From an uncultured Bacteroidota bacterium (GTDB taxonomy: Bacteria; Bacteroidota; Bacteroidia; UKL13-3), in NCBI GenBank assembly GCA_903888395.1, contig CAISTO010000196.1, positions 1 to 14,971 of the forward strand: a stretch of 14,971 nucleotides of DNA, written 5' to 3'. Position numbers and translations under genes: made by a program. A model generated the notes under the pieces. The model had not been told where the DNA came from. It searched no databases and was given only the letters and a program-made list of their open reading frames with translations. Shown here one piece after another: positions 5,612 to 13,645 of the stretch (the stretch's first letter is position 1; the number at the start of each line of letters is the position of its first letter).

Positions 5612-8281
5612 CTACTCAGCTGGAGGAGTTTCATCTTCTTCAGATTCTTCTTCCTCTTCTTCGTCAGTATTAGGATTAATTTCAGCATCATCCATCGCTC
5701 TATCCACTATTTCATCCATTAATTTACTGGTTAATGCTTCAATGATAATTGGATTTCCGTCTTCATCTAATTCAATTACTTTTTCAACAATAATTGGGTT
5801 ACCGTTTTCGTCTAATTCAATTACATCTTCATCGTCATCTCCTGGTATATAATTAATTTTAGCAACACTTGCTATTTCATCTTTACCACCAATATTAATT
5901 AAACGAACACCTTGTGTCACACGTCCGATTACTCTTAAATCTTTCATGCTTAAACGAATGGTAATACCGCTTTTGTTAATAATCATTACGTCCATGGTAT
6001 CATCCACATCTTTAATAGCTACTAATTTACCAGTTTTTTCGGTAACATTCATGGCCATTACACCTTTACCACCACGGTTAGTAATTCTATAATCTTCCAC
6101 CTCACTACGTTTACCCATTCCATTTTCAGAAACAACCAATACGTTTGTTACTTTAGGATCTTCAATAGAAACCATTCCAATTACTTCATCACCTTCAGCC
6201 AAACGAATTGCTCTTACTCCAGTAGCACTTCTTCCCATTGGGCGAACTGTACTTTCATTGAAACGAATGGCTTTACCATTTCTACTTGCTATAACCATTT
6301 CACAAGTTCCATTTGTTAACCTAGCTTCTACTAATTGGTCGCCTTCACGAACATTCATAGAATTGATACCATTTAAACGTGGTCGGCTATATGCTTCCAA
6401 AGTAGTTTTCTTAATGGTACCTTGTTGAGTTACCATTATTACATTCATTTGGTTAATATATTCAGGATTACTTAAACTTTTTACATTTAAAAATGCTTTT
6501 ACTTTATCATCAACCGGAATATTTATTAAGTTTTGAATAGCGCGACCTTTAGTTGCTTTTTCACCTTCAGGAATTTCAAATACACGTAACCAGAAACAAC
6601 GACCTTGCTCTGTAAATAACAATAAATAATTATGGTTTGTAGCCATAAATATATGCTCTACAAAATCTTCTTGACGTTTGGCCACTCCCCTGCTTCCTCG
6701 TCCACCTCTGGCTTGGGTGCGGTATTCACTTAATGAAGTACGTTTTACATAACCTAAATGCGAAATAGTAATTACCACTTCATCATCTGGAATTAAGTCT
6801 TCCATGCTCATTTCATTACCAACCATTTCAATAACGCTTCTTCTTTCATCGCCATATCTATCGCGCATATCAGTTAATTCGTCTTTGATGATTTGGTAAC
6901 GCATTCCTTCGTTATTCAAAATTTCGTTTAAATGAGCAATTGTTTTCATTAACTCATCAAATTCCGCTTTAATTTTATCACGTTCCAATCCTGTTAAACG
7001 TTGCAAACGCATATCTAAAATTGCTTTTGCTTGAATTTCAGACAGTTTAAAAGTTTCAACTAAACCATTTTTAGCTTCATCAGGAGTTTGGGAGTCACGA
7101 ATTAATTTAATAACTTGGTCTAAATGATCTAAAGCTATTAATAATCCTTCTAAAATATGTGCTCTTTTTTCTGCTTCCGCTAATTCATATTGTGTTCTTC
7201 TTACAACAACTTCATGACGGTGAGCAACAAAATTGGTAATTAATCCTTTTAAGTTTAATATTTCAGGACGACCTTTTACCAAACAAACATTATTAACACT
7301 GAATGAAGTTTGTAATTGAGTAAATTTAAATAACTTATTTAAAACTACATTTGGAACTGCATCACGTTTTAAATCAAAAACAATGCGCATTCCATCTCTA
7401 TCACTCTCATCACGCACGTCACTGATGCCCTCAATTACTTTATCATTTACTAAATCAGCTGTTTGTTTTATTAACGTTGATTTATTTACTTGATAAGGAA
7501 TTTCATTTACTACAATTTGATCTTTACCAGTTTTACTGGTTTCAAATATTGCCTTAGCACGCATTACAATTCTACCACGGCCAGTTTCAAAAGCATCTTT
7601 TACGCCTTCATAACCATATATAATTCCACCTGTAGGAAAATCTGGTGCTTTAATGAATTTCATTAATTCAGGGATAGTAATATCTCTGTTATCAATGTAT
7701 TCAATTATACCATTAATAACCTCAGTTAAATTATGAGGAGCCATATTGGTAGCCATTCCCACTGCAATTCCAGAAGCACCATTTACCAAAAGATTTGGAA
7801 ATTTAGCAGGCAAAACAGTTGGTTCTTGCAAACTATCATCAAAATTCGGACGAAAATCAACGGTATCTTTTTCAATATCGTTCAATAATTCTTCTGCAAT
7901 TTTCTTTAATCGAGCTTCAGTATAACGCATAGCTGCAGGTGGATCTCCATCTACCGAACCAAAGTTACCTTGACCATCAACTAAAGTATAACGCATGCTC
8001 CAATCCTGAGCCATACGAACCATGGCATCATACACTGAGGTATCACCATGTGGATGGTATTTACCTAAAACTTCACCCACAATACGTGCTGATTTTTTAT
8101 GAGCACGGTTAGCGGCTAAGCCTAAATCTGTCATTCCGTATAAAACCCTGCGGTGAACGGGCTTTAAACCATCGCGCACATCAGGTAAGGCGCGGCTAAC
8201 AATAACCGACATTGAATAATCAATGTAAGCGGTTTTCATTTCATCTTCAATGTTGATTGGTATAATTCTGTCTTCTGCCAT
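5612..8281 (-). CDS. gyrA: DNA gyrase subunit A
   Basis: Catalytic A subunit of DNA gyrase (889 aa), the type IIA topoisomerase that introduces negative supercoils with GyrB. The N-terminus MAEDRIIPINIEDEMKTAYI is typical. Catalytic Tyr120 is in AAMRYTEARL; the quinolone-region loop is HPHGDTSVYD (76-85), with Thr81 at the position of E. coli Ser83. The coiled-coil and DNA-gate region runs to about residue 495, then the six-bladed beta-pinwheel, with the GyrA box QARGGRG (523-529) that wraps DNA and a second GGKG-bearing blade (RITNRGGKG, 732-740). After about residue 813 comes an acidic tail containing a 15-residue tandem duplication and a run of Glu near 874-879. Gene is complete and followed by a strong terminator. 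A GyrA/ParC mix-up is unlikely because the GyrA box is present. Confidence 0.97.
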   Translation of the reverse strand: MAEDRIIPINIEDEMKTAYIDYSMSVIVSRALPDVRDGLKPVHRRVLYGMTDLGLAANRAHKKSARIVGEVLGKYHPHGDTSVYDAMVRMAQDWSMRYTLVDGQGNFGSVDGDPPAAMRYTEARLKKIAEELLNDIEKDTVDFRPNFDDSLQEPTVLPAKFPNLLVNGASGIAVGMATNMAPHNLTEVINGIIEYIDNRDITIPELMKFIKAPDFPTGGIIYGYEGVKDAFETGRGRIVMRAKAIFETSKTGKDQIVVNEIPYQVNKSTLIKQTADLVNDKVIEGISDVRDESDRDGMRIVFDLKRDAVPNVVLNKLFKFTQLQTSFSVNNVCLVKGRPEILNLKGLITNFVAHRHEVVVRRTQYELAEAEKRAHILEGLLIALDHLDQVIKLIRDSQTPDEAKNGLVETFKLSEIQAKAILDMRLQRLTGLERDKIKAEFDELMKTIAHLNEILNNEGMRYQIIKDELTDMRDRYGDERRSVIEMVGNEMSMEDLIPDDEVVITISHLGYVKRTSLSEYRTQARGGRGSRGVAKRQEDFVEHIFMATNHNYLLLFTEQGRCFWLRVFEIPEGEKATKGRAIQNLINIPVDDKVKAFLNVKSLSNPEYINQMNVIMVTQQGTIKKTTLEAYSRPRLNGINSMNVREGDQLVEARLTNGTCEMVIASRNGKAIRFNESTVRPMGRSATGVRAIRLAEGDEVIGMVSIEDPKVTNVLVVSENGMGKRSEVEDYRITNRGGKGVMAMNVTEKTGKLVAIKDVDDTMDVMIINKSGITIRLSMKDLRVIGRVTQGVRLINIGGKDEIASVAKINYIPGDDDEDVIELDENGNPIIVEKVIELDEDGNPIIIEALTSKLMDEIVDRAMDDAEINPNTDEEEEEESEEDETPPAE
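5735..5824 (-). repeat. In-frame 45-bp tandem duplication in the gyrA tail
   Basis: Two adjacent 45-bp units (5780-5824 and 5735-5779) encode VIELDENGNPIIVEK (residues 820-834) and VIELDEDGNPIIIEA (835-849). The proteins match at 12 of 15 positions. The units lie in the acidic, probably unstructured C-terminal extension behind the beta-pinwheel. In-frame units of this size can expand or contract by slippage or recombination without harming the core enzyme. Confidence 0.9.
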
Positions 8282-8361
8282 TTTTTATTGGTTTAAAACT
8301 ACCTGCTTTTAAATAATTTACGTGTTTTTTTTGATTGTAATTAATAAAAACCGATAACATT

Positions 8362-8369
8362 CAAACATA
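8362..8369 (-). promoter_or_regulatory. Candidate -7 promoter element for gyrA
   Basis: On the minus strand the sequence is TATGTTTG, an exact match to TAnnTTTG, about 80 bp upstream of the gyrA ATG at 8281. No good TTTG is visible at the -33 distance. Two ACATGT palindromes (8381-8386 and 8405-8410) lie just upstream of it. The leader would be about 75 nt and A/T-rich. Confidence 0.4.
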
Positions 8370-8444
8370 ATGAATATAATACATGTTTTGGATATAAAAT
8401 ACCCACATGTTTTTAACGAAATGTGGATTAATTTTTAAAGCAAA

Positions 8445-8474
8445 AAACGCAACCCATTTTAATGAATTGCGTTT
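8445..8474 (-). terminator. Intrinsic terminator of clpC
   Basis: AAACGCAACCCAT (8445-8457) pairs with ATGAATTGCGTTT (8462-8474) over a TTTA loop: a 13-bp stem, including two G-U pairs when transcribed from the minus strand. The minus-strand transcript then runs into a U-tract (complement of the six A at 8442-8447). It begins 6 bp after the clpC stop codon. Confidence 0.85.
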
Positions 8475-8479
8475 CGTAT

Positions 8480-11068
8480 TTATTCTTCCGTTTTTTTATC
8501 AATTGGAGTTTCTTTTTTCTTTTTCTCCTTCTTTTTAATAGTCGTAATTTTTAACTCGTCAGCATTTAAAGCTTTGTCATAATCTACTTCTATTGTATCT
8601 CCATTACCTGTTTGTTGTATCAACAATTGCTCAGCAATTCCATCTTCTACATATTTTTGGATAGTTCTTGCTAATGGCCTTGCACCTAAATCAGCATCAA
8701 ATCCTTTTTCAGCTAAAAATGATTTAGCAGCCTCGGTAATGGTAAATTTAAATCCTAATTCTTCAATTCTAGTTATTAATTTACCCAAATTAATATCCAA
8801 AATTTTATTAATTGATTCTTTTTCTAATGAATTAAATACAATTACATCATCTATTCTATTTAAAAACTCTGGCGAGAAGAAACGCTTCAATGCAGCTTCT
8901 ATTATTAATTTAGAATCTTTTTGAGTATTTGCATCTTTACTAGGAGTTCCAAATCCTACTCCAGCGCCAAAGTCTTTTAATTGGCGACTTCCAATGTTTG
9001 ATGTCATGATAATAATGGTGTTTCTAAAATCAATTTTTCTGCCTAAGCTATCAGTTAAAAAACCTTCATCTAAAACTTGTAATAATATATTAAATACATC
9101 GGGATGTGCTTTTTCAACTTCGTCTAAAAGGATAACAGCATAAGGTTTTCTTCTGATTTTTTCAGTTAATTGTCCACCTTCTTCATAACCAATATATCCT
9201 GGAGGCGCACCAACTAAACGGCTTACAGCAAATTTCTCCATATACTCACTCATGTCAATGCGAATCATGGCGTCATCAGCATCGAATAAATAGCGTGCTA
9301 ACACTTTTACCATTTCTGTTTTTCCCACTCCAGTTGGACCTAAAAAAATAAAAGAGCCAATTGGCTTATTCGGATTTTTTAATCCAGAACGGCTTCTTTG
9401 AACAGCTTTTGCTAATTTTTTAATGGCTTCATCTTGTCCAATTACTTTTCCGCTTAACTCCTCTCCCATTTTTAATAAACGTTCGCCTTCGCTTTGTGCT
9501 ATTCGTTTTACAGGTATTCCCGTCATCATTGCAATTACTTCAGCTACGTCATCTTCAACTACAACATATCGTTGGTTTTTCGATTCTTCTTCCCATTTAG
9601 CTTTTTCAGTTTCTAATTGCTCTAGCAAATGTTTTTCTTTATCACGAAGTTTTGCAGCCTCTTCATATTTTTGACTTTTAACTACTTGATTTTTTTCAAT
9701 TTTTATATCTTCTACTTGTTTTTCTAATTCTATAACTACCGAAGGAACATGTATATTACTTAAATGAACTCTTGCACCTACTTCATCCAAAACATCTATT
9801 GCTTTATCTGGTAAATGTCTATCAACCATGTAACGCGTGCTCATATTTACACAAGCTTCAATGGCTTCCTTGTTATATGTTACACTATGATGAGTTTCGT
9901 ATTTATCCTTAATATTTGTTAGAATTTGAATGGTTTCTGCAGGAGTTGCAGGTTCTACCATTACTATTTGAAACCTACGTTCTAAAGCGCCATCTTTTTC
10001 AATATACTGACGATATTCGTTTAATGTAGTAGCACCAATACATTGAATTTCACCACGCGCTAAAGCTGGCTTAAACATATTAGAGGCATCTAAACTTCCA
10101 CTTGCTCCACCCGCACCAACAATGGTATGAATTTCATCGATAAATAAAATCACATCAGGACTTTTTTCCAATTCATTCATCACCGCTTTCATGCGTTCTT
10201 CAAACTGTCCACGGTATTTTGTACCCGCTACTAAGCTTGCCATATCAAGCATTACAACTCTTTTATTAAATAATATTCTACTAACTTTGCGTTGAATAAT
10301 TCTAAGTGCTAAGCCTTCGGCAATGGCTGTTTTACCAACACCTGGTTCTCCTATTAATACAGGATTGTTCTTTTTTCTACGAGATAAAATTTGAGAAACT
10401 CTTTCAATTTCTTTTTCTCTACCAACGATTGCATCTATCTTTCCTTCTTCAGCAGCTTTAGTTAAATCTCTTCCAAAATTATCTAATACAGGAGTTTTTG
10501 ATTTTGGATCTACTCTTCTTGTTGATTCTTGCTTACGTTCTGAATCTCTTCCCGCACCGGCACCTGCAAAATAATCTTCTTCATCTGCAGGTAATTCGTT
10601 TCTAGGATTCTTTTTTGGACTATCAAAATCTTCATCAATTCTGTTTTCAATAGCTTGTTTAAAAATATCGTAATTGATACCAAACTGCGATAATATTTGC
10701 GATGCTAAATTGTCTTCATCTCTTAAAATAGAAAGCAATAAATGTTCCGTTCCAATAATATCTGTTTTAAATATTTTAGCTTCTAAATAAGTAATTTTCA
10801 AAACTTTTTCAGCTTGCTTTGTAAGTGGAATATTTACAAAATTTGTATTGTTACTTGCAGTGCTTCTAATCGAATCTTCTATGGTTCTTTTTAACCTAGA
10901 ATTATCAACGCCTAAAGCCTTTAATATTTTTAAAGCCTTGCCTTCGCCTTCTCTAATTAAGCCTAATAATAAGTGCTCAGTTCCTATATAATCATGGCCT
11001 AAACGAATGGCTTCTTCGCGACTATAACTTATTACATCTTTTACTCTTGGTGAAAATTTAGCTTCCAT
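8480..11068 (-). CDS. clpC: ATP-dependent Clp protease ATP-binding subunit ClpC
   Basis: Hsp100 AAA+ unfoldase (862 aa from this start) that feeds proteins to ClpP. Domains in order: double Clp_N repeat (about 1-145); D1 with Walker A GEPGVGKT (240-247), Walker B ILFIDE (307-312) and Arg finger region ALERRF (361-366); a UVR-type middle domain with QKYEEAAKLRDKEK (466-479); D2 with Walker A GPTGVGKT (577-584) and Walker B VILLDE (645-650). The VGF loop (704-706) is the ClpP-docking tripeptide of ClpC, so this is not ClpB, which lacks it. The C-terminus is lysine-rich (KKKEKKKKE, 845-853). The frame stays open to an ATG at 11092, but MEAKFSPRVKDVI at 11068 fits the family start better. A strong terminator separates it from gyrA downstream. 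Confidence 0.95.
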   Translation of the reverse strand: MEAKFSPRVKDVISYSREEAIRLGHDYIGTEHLLLGLIREGEGKALKILKALGVDNSRLKRTIEDSIRSTASNNTNFVNIPLTKQAEKVLKITYLEAKIFKTDIIGTEHLLLSILRDEDNLASQILSQFGINYDIFKQAIENRIDEDFDSPKKNPRNELPADEEDYFAGAGAGRDSERKQESTRRVDPKSKTPVLDNFGRDLTKAAEEGKIDAIVGREKEIERVSQILSRRKKNNPVLIGEPGVGKTAIAEGLALRIIQRKVSRILFNKRVVMLDMASLVAGTKYRGQFEERMKAVMNELEKSPDVILFIDEIHTIVGAGGASGSLDASNMFKPALARGEIQCIGATTLNEYRQYIEKDGALERRFQIVMVEPATPAETIQILTNIKDKYETHHSVTYNKEAIEACVNMSTRYMVDRHLPDKAIDVLDEVGARVHLSNIHVPSVVIELEKQVEDIKIEKNQVVKSQKYEEAAKLRDKEKHLLEQLETEKAKWEEESKNQRYVVVEDDVAEVIAMMTGIPVKRIAQSEGERLLKMGEELSGKVIGQDEAIKKLAKAVQRSRSGLKNPNKPIGSFIFLGPTGVGKTEMVKVLARYLFDADDAMIRIDMSEYMEKFAVSRLVGAPPGYIGYEEGGQLTEKIRRKPYAVILLDEVEKAHPDVFNILLQVLDEGFLTDSLGRKIDFRNTIIIMTSNIGSRQLKDFGAGVGFGTPSKDANTQKDSKLIIEAALKRFFSPEFLNRIDDVIVFNSLEKESINKILDINLGKLITRIEELGFKFTITEAAKSFLAEKGFDADLGARPLARTIQKYVEDGIAEQLLIQQTGNGDTIEVDYDKALNADELKITTIKKKEKKKKETPIDKKTEE

Positions 11069-11120
11069 GTTGTATTTCCAAAATTTTTTCATTTAACTCG
11101 CAACAAGTCAAATTCAGTTC

Positions 11121-11128
11121 CAAATATG
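11121..11128 (-). promoter_or_regulatory. Candidate -7 promoter element for clpC
   Basis: Minus-strand CATATTTG, one base off TAnnTTTG, about 50 bp before the chosen clpC start and downstream of lysA. The rest of the lysA-clpC gap (11129-11254) is very A/T-rich; I find no strong terminator there for lysA, so read-through from lysA into clpC cannot be excluded. Confidence 0.35.
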
Positions 11129-11254
11129 TTGACTGCAATTTAGCATACACAGTTTAATAATTCTAATTATTTATCTACATTTAATAAAATGAATTACATA
11201 TAATTTATAATCAAATATTTAAATCTAAATTTATTGTGGATATTTTTAATTTAT

Positions 11255-12472
11255 TTACCATTCCATGGCAACTTCATTTCTAGTAATATCTGCCATTGTT
11301 TCACATTTTCTAATTAAGTGTGGAACGCCTTTATAAATTAATACTTCTGCCGGTCTAAATCTTGCATTGTAATTGCTACTCATGGTTATACCATAAGCAC
11401 CCGCATTTAAAAAACAAAGAATATCGCCTTCTGAAACTTCATTTAGTTTTCTATCCCAAGCAAATGTGTCAGTTTCACAAATGTATCCAACTACGGTATA
11501 AATTCTTTCTTTACCATTTGGATTACTTAAGTTCATAATGTGATGGTAAGAATCGTAAAGCATGGGTCTAATCAAATGATTTAAACCACTGTTAACGCCA
11601 ACAAATACTGTAGCTGTGGTTTGTTTTATCACATTGGCTCTTACTAAAAAATAGCCACTTTCACTTACCAAAAACTTTCCTGGTTCAAACCAAAGTTCTA
11701 AATCTTTGCCATATTCTTTGCAAAATTCAACAAAACGTTCGCTTAAACTTTTGCCTAATTCTTCTATATCGGTAGTTATGTCGTTCGGTTTATAAGCAAC
11801 TTTAAATCCGCTTCCAAAATCTATAAAGTCAAGCTCAGTAAAATCTTTAGCCGAATCAAATAAAATTTCAGCACCTTGTAAAAAAACACCAGCATCTAAA
11901 ATGTCACTTCCAGTATGCATGTGCAATCCATTGATATGAATATTATGAGATTTTACCACACGCAATGCATGGCGTAATTGATAAACCGAAATACCAAATT
12001 TTGAATCAATATGTCCCGTAGAAATTTTACTATTTCCACCCGCTAAAATATGCGGATTTAAACGAATGCAACAAGGTACTGAATGTCCGTATTTACTACC
12101 AAACTGTTCTAAAATAGAAATATTATCAATATTGATGTGAACTCCTAATTCTACTGCTTGAACAATCTCATCGAAGCTTACACAATTAGGAGTAAAAATA
12201 ATGTCTTTTGGCAAAAAACCAGCTGCCAAACCCAAATGAACTTCATTAATAGAAACGGTATCTAATCCACTTCCTTGCTGCTGTAATAATTGTAAAATAG
12301 CAGTATTGTTCAAAGATTTGCAAGCATACTTTATTTTTATATCTAAAGGTTTAAAAGCATTAATTAACTTTTGATATTGGTTAATAATTGTTTCAGCGTG
12401 ATACACATAAACAGGTGCTTCGTAGGTTTCAGCAATTGCTAATAATTGCTCATTCAATTCTTGGTTAATCAT
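11255..12472 (-). CDS. lysA: Diaminopimelate decarboxylase
   Basis: Fold-type III PLP enzyme (405 aa) that decarboxylates meso-diaminopimelate to L-lysine, the last step of lysine synthesis. Visible motifs: Schiff-base lysine Lys52 in KYACKSLNN (48-56); HMHTGSD (184-190), the counterpart of the family's HIGSQ; glycine-rich phosphate loop DFGSGF (218-223); EPGK (263-266); catalytic Cys332 in CETDTF; and GAYGITMSSNYNARFRPAEVL (358-378), including the PLP-contacting Tyr360. Length and motif order match LysA. Ornithine/arginine or carboxynorspermidine decarboxylases share the fold, but the CET and SSNYNARPRP-like motifs favour LysA. There are no other lysine-pathway genes nearby. Start MINQELNEQLL at 12472 is the first ATG in frame. 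Confidence 0.9.
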   Translation of the reverse strand: MINQELNEQLLAIAETYEAPVYVYHAETIINQYQKLINAFKPLDIKIKYACKSLNNTAILQLLQQQGSGLDTVSINEVHLGLAAGFLPKDIIFTPNCVSFDEIVQAVELGVHINIDNISILEQFGSKYGHSVPCCIRLNPHILAGGNSKISTGHIDSKFGISVYQLRHALRVVKSHNIHINGLHMHTGSDILDAGVFLQGAEILFDSAKDFTELDFIDFGSGFKVAYKPNDITTDIEELGKSLSERFVEFCKEYGKDLELWFEPGKFLVSESGYFLVRANVIKQTTATVFVGVNSGLNHLIRPMLYDSYHHIMNLSNPNGKERIYTVVGYICETDTFAWDRKLNEVSEGDILCFLNAGAYGITMSSNYNARFRPAEVLIYKGVPHLIRKCETMADITRNEVAMEW

Positions 12473-12487
12473 TCAGTTTTTTTGATG

Positions 12488-12514
12488 TAAAAATAGGTCT
12501 GCAATATGCACAAA
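12488..12514 (-). promoter_or_regulatory. Possible promoter for lysA
   Basis: Minus-strand TTTG (complement of 12511-12514) and TATTTTTA (complement of 12488-12495) are spaced 15 bp and lie 16 bp before the lysA ATG. The -7 box ends in A, not G, and the spacer is short, so this is a weak match. The -33 part would overlap the U-tract of the preceding terminator. Confidence 0.28.
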
Positions 12515-12515
12515 A

Positions 12516-12549
12516 AAAAGGATAACTTATACTATAAAGTTGTCCTTTT
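12516..12549 (-). terminator. Intrinsic terminator of the methyltransferase gene
   Basis: AAAAGGATAACTT (12516-12528) pairs with AAGTTGTCCTTTT (12537-12549) around an 8-nt loop: 13 bp with a single A/G mismatch at DNA level on this strand. The minus-strand transcript ends in a run of eight T (complement of 12512-12519). It lies about 100 bp after the methyltransferase stop, beyond the palindromic repeats. Confidence 0.82.
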
Positions 12550-12560
12550 ATTGCATTTTT

Positions 12561-12630
12561 TTGTCCGTGGTTGGTATCCTCACCAATCCACTTTTTTGTT
12601 TTTCATTGGTTGGTGAAAACACCCAACCAT
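12561..12630. repeat. Palindromic intergenic repeat, copy 2 plus a related hairpin
   Basis: 12561-12591 is the second copy of the element found at 5573. TTGTCCGTGGTTGGTATCCT begins it, and CACCAATCCAC closes the imperfect stem. After a short T-rich gap, TGGTTGGTG (12607-12615) pairs with CACCCAACCA (12620-12629) over AAAA with one bulged C, a related palindrome in tandem. Both lie between the methyltransferase stop (12652) and its terminator. Orientation relative to the host gene is the same as for copy 1. Confidence 0.78.
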
Positions 12631-12651
12631 AGGCAGCATCTTAATCAACAA

Positions 12652-13542
12652 CTATCTCCTTTCTACCACATACATGGCGTATTTTTTTTCTCTTAAAAAC
12701 TTTTCTGGATCAATGGCGGCAAATTCTTTCGTCATTTTTTTATCAATACCACTTCTTAAGTTTTCTGTTAAATAATATAACCAAGCCTTTTTGAAACGTA
12801 ATTTTTCAAAAGCAAAATGTTTCAATGGAATCAAAAAACGTTCGGCATACATATAAATAAACTTACTCATTGGAAGCACATTTAATGTAATGTCTTTTTC
12901 GTAAGTTACTTTCCAACCTTTATTGGCAATTTTACTTAAAAAGTTTTCTTCTAAATGTCCTGATTTATTAATTCCATCTTGGTTTTTTCTGAAATAATCA
13001 ACTATAATCCATCTTCCTCCAACTTCCATAAATTTATCTACATGTTCAATGGCAATATCCAAGTTGATGTATTGCAACGATTCAGAATTGATAATGGTTT
13101 TGTATTTCTGCTCCGATTTAAAGTCTTCAAACTTTGCATGGTGACAAATTAATCCTTGATATTTGGTTTCAATATGGTTTTTTTGATTCACATTTGGAGT
13201 CAATGCTTCTACATTGATTCCATTTTGTTTTAACATAGCCGATAAACCACCCATTCCACAACCCACATCCAAAACCAATCCTTGTTTATCATCAATTAAA
13301 TGCATGATGTTTTCAGCATATTTCATTTGTGCTTCTTCTACATCTTTAACAGAAATAGCATCCGGAGCAATGTTTATATCTTCAAAATAACCCCAATGCA
13401 GCATGTCATTTTTCAGTATTTTTGAATACAAATATAATTCTAAATCGTAGGAAGATTTATCGTAATTGGAATTTTGTTTGTGATATTGATATGCTTTAAA
13501 CCAGTTAATTGGATTTAAAAAAATAGTAATGTTTTTATTCAT
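12652..13542 (-). CDS. SAM-dependent methyltransferase, class I
   Basis: Rossmann-fold methyltransferase of 296 aa. Motif I is VLDVGCGMGGLS (90-101), the SAM-binding glycine-rich loop; the post-I acidic residue is replaced by NVEALTPN. A later strand, GGRWIIVDYF, is of the motif-III/IV kind. The pre-domain has MLHWGYFED (47-55) and QMKYAENIMHLI (72-83), like the cyclopropane-fatty-acid synthase / small-molecule O-, N- or C-methyltransferase superfamily. The C-terminal third is basic and aromatic with predicted helices (YMYAERFLIPLKHFAF), which could contact a lipid or membrane. The substrate cannot be named. Starting ATG at 13542 is preceded by A/T-rich DNA (13543-13645) in which I see no convincing promoter or terminator. 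It may therefore be co-transcribed with the DUF4783 gene 103 bp upstream. Confidence 0.82.
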   Translation of the reverse strand: MNKNITIFLNPINWFKAYQYHKQNSNYDKSSYDLELYLYSKILKNDMLHWGYFEDINIAPDAISVKDVEEAQMKYAENIMHLIDDKQGLVLDVGCGMGGLSAMLKQNGINVEALTPNVNQKNHIETKYQGLICHHAKFEDFKSEQKYKTIINSESLQYINLDIAIEHVDKFMEVGGRWIIVDYFRKNQDGINKSGHLEENFLSKIANKGWKVTYEKDITLNVLPMSKFIYMYAERFLIPLKHFAFEKLRFKKAWLYYLTENLRSGIDKKMTKEFAAIDPEKFLREKKYAMYVVERR

Positions 13543-13645
13543 TAGGGGAAAATTATTTTAATTGATTAATTACAATTATAATAATTTCATTCTTAAAATA
13601 TCATTACTATCAACACATTATAAAATTATAATTTGTTTTAAATTT

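Noticed and set aside
5583..5852. Plus-strand serine-rich ORF opposite the gyrA tail
   Set aside because: Its Ser runs are the antisense of the Glu/Asp-rich gyrA tail, and its start lies in the palindromic repeat.
8027..8056. Thr81 of GyrA as an acquired quinolone-resistance mutation
   Set aside because: Thr is a natural residue at this position in several bacteria, and nothing in the window shows selection or transfer.
11069..11092. Longer ClpC start (MKKFWKYN extension)
   Set aside because: The family start matches MEAKFSPRVKDVI at 11068; the eight extra residues have no counterpart I recognise, although this start cannot be fully excluded.
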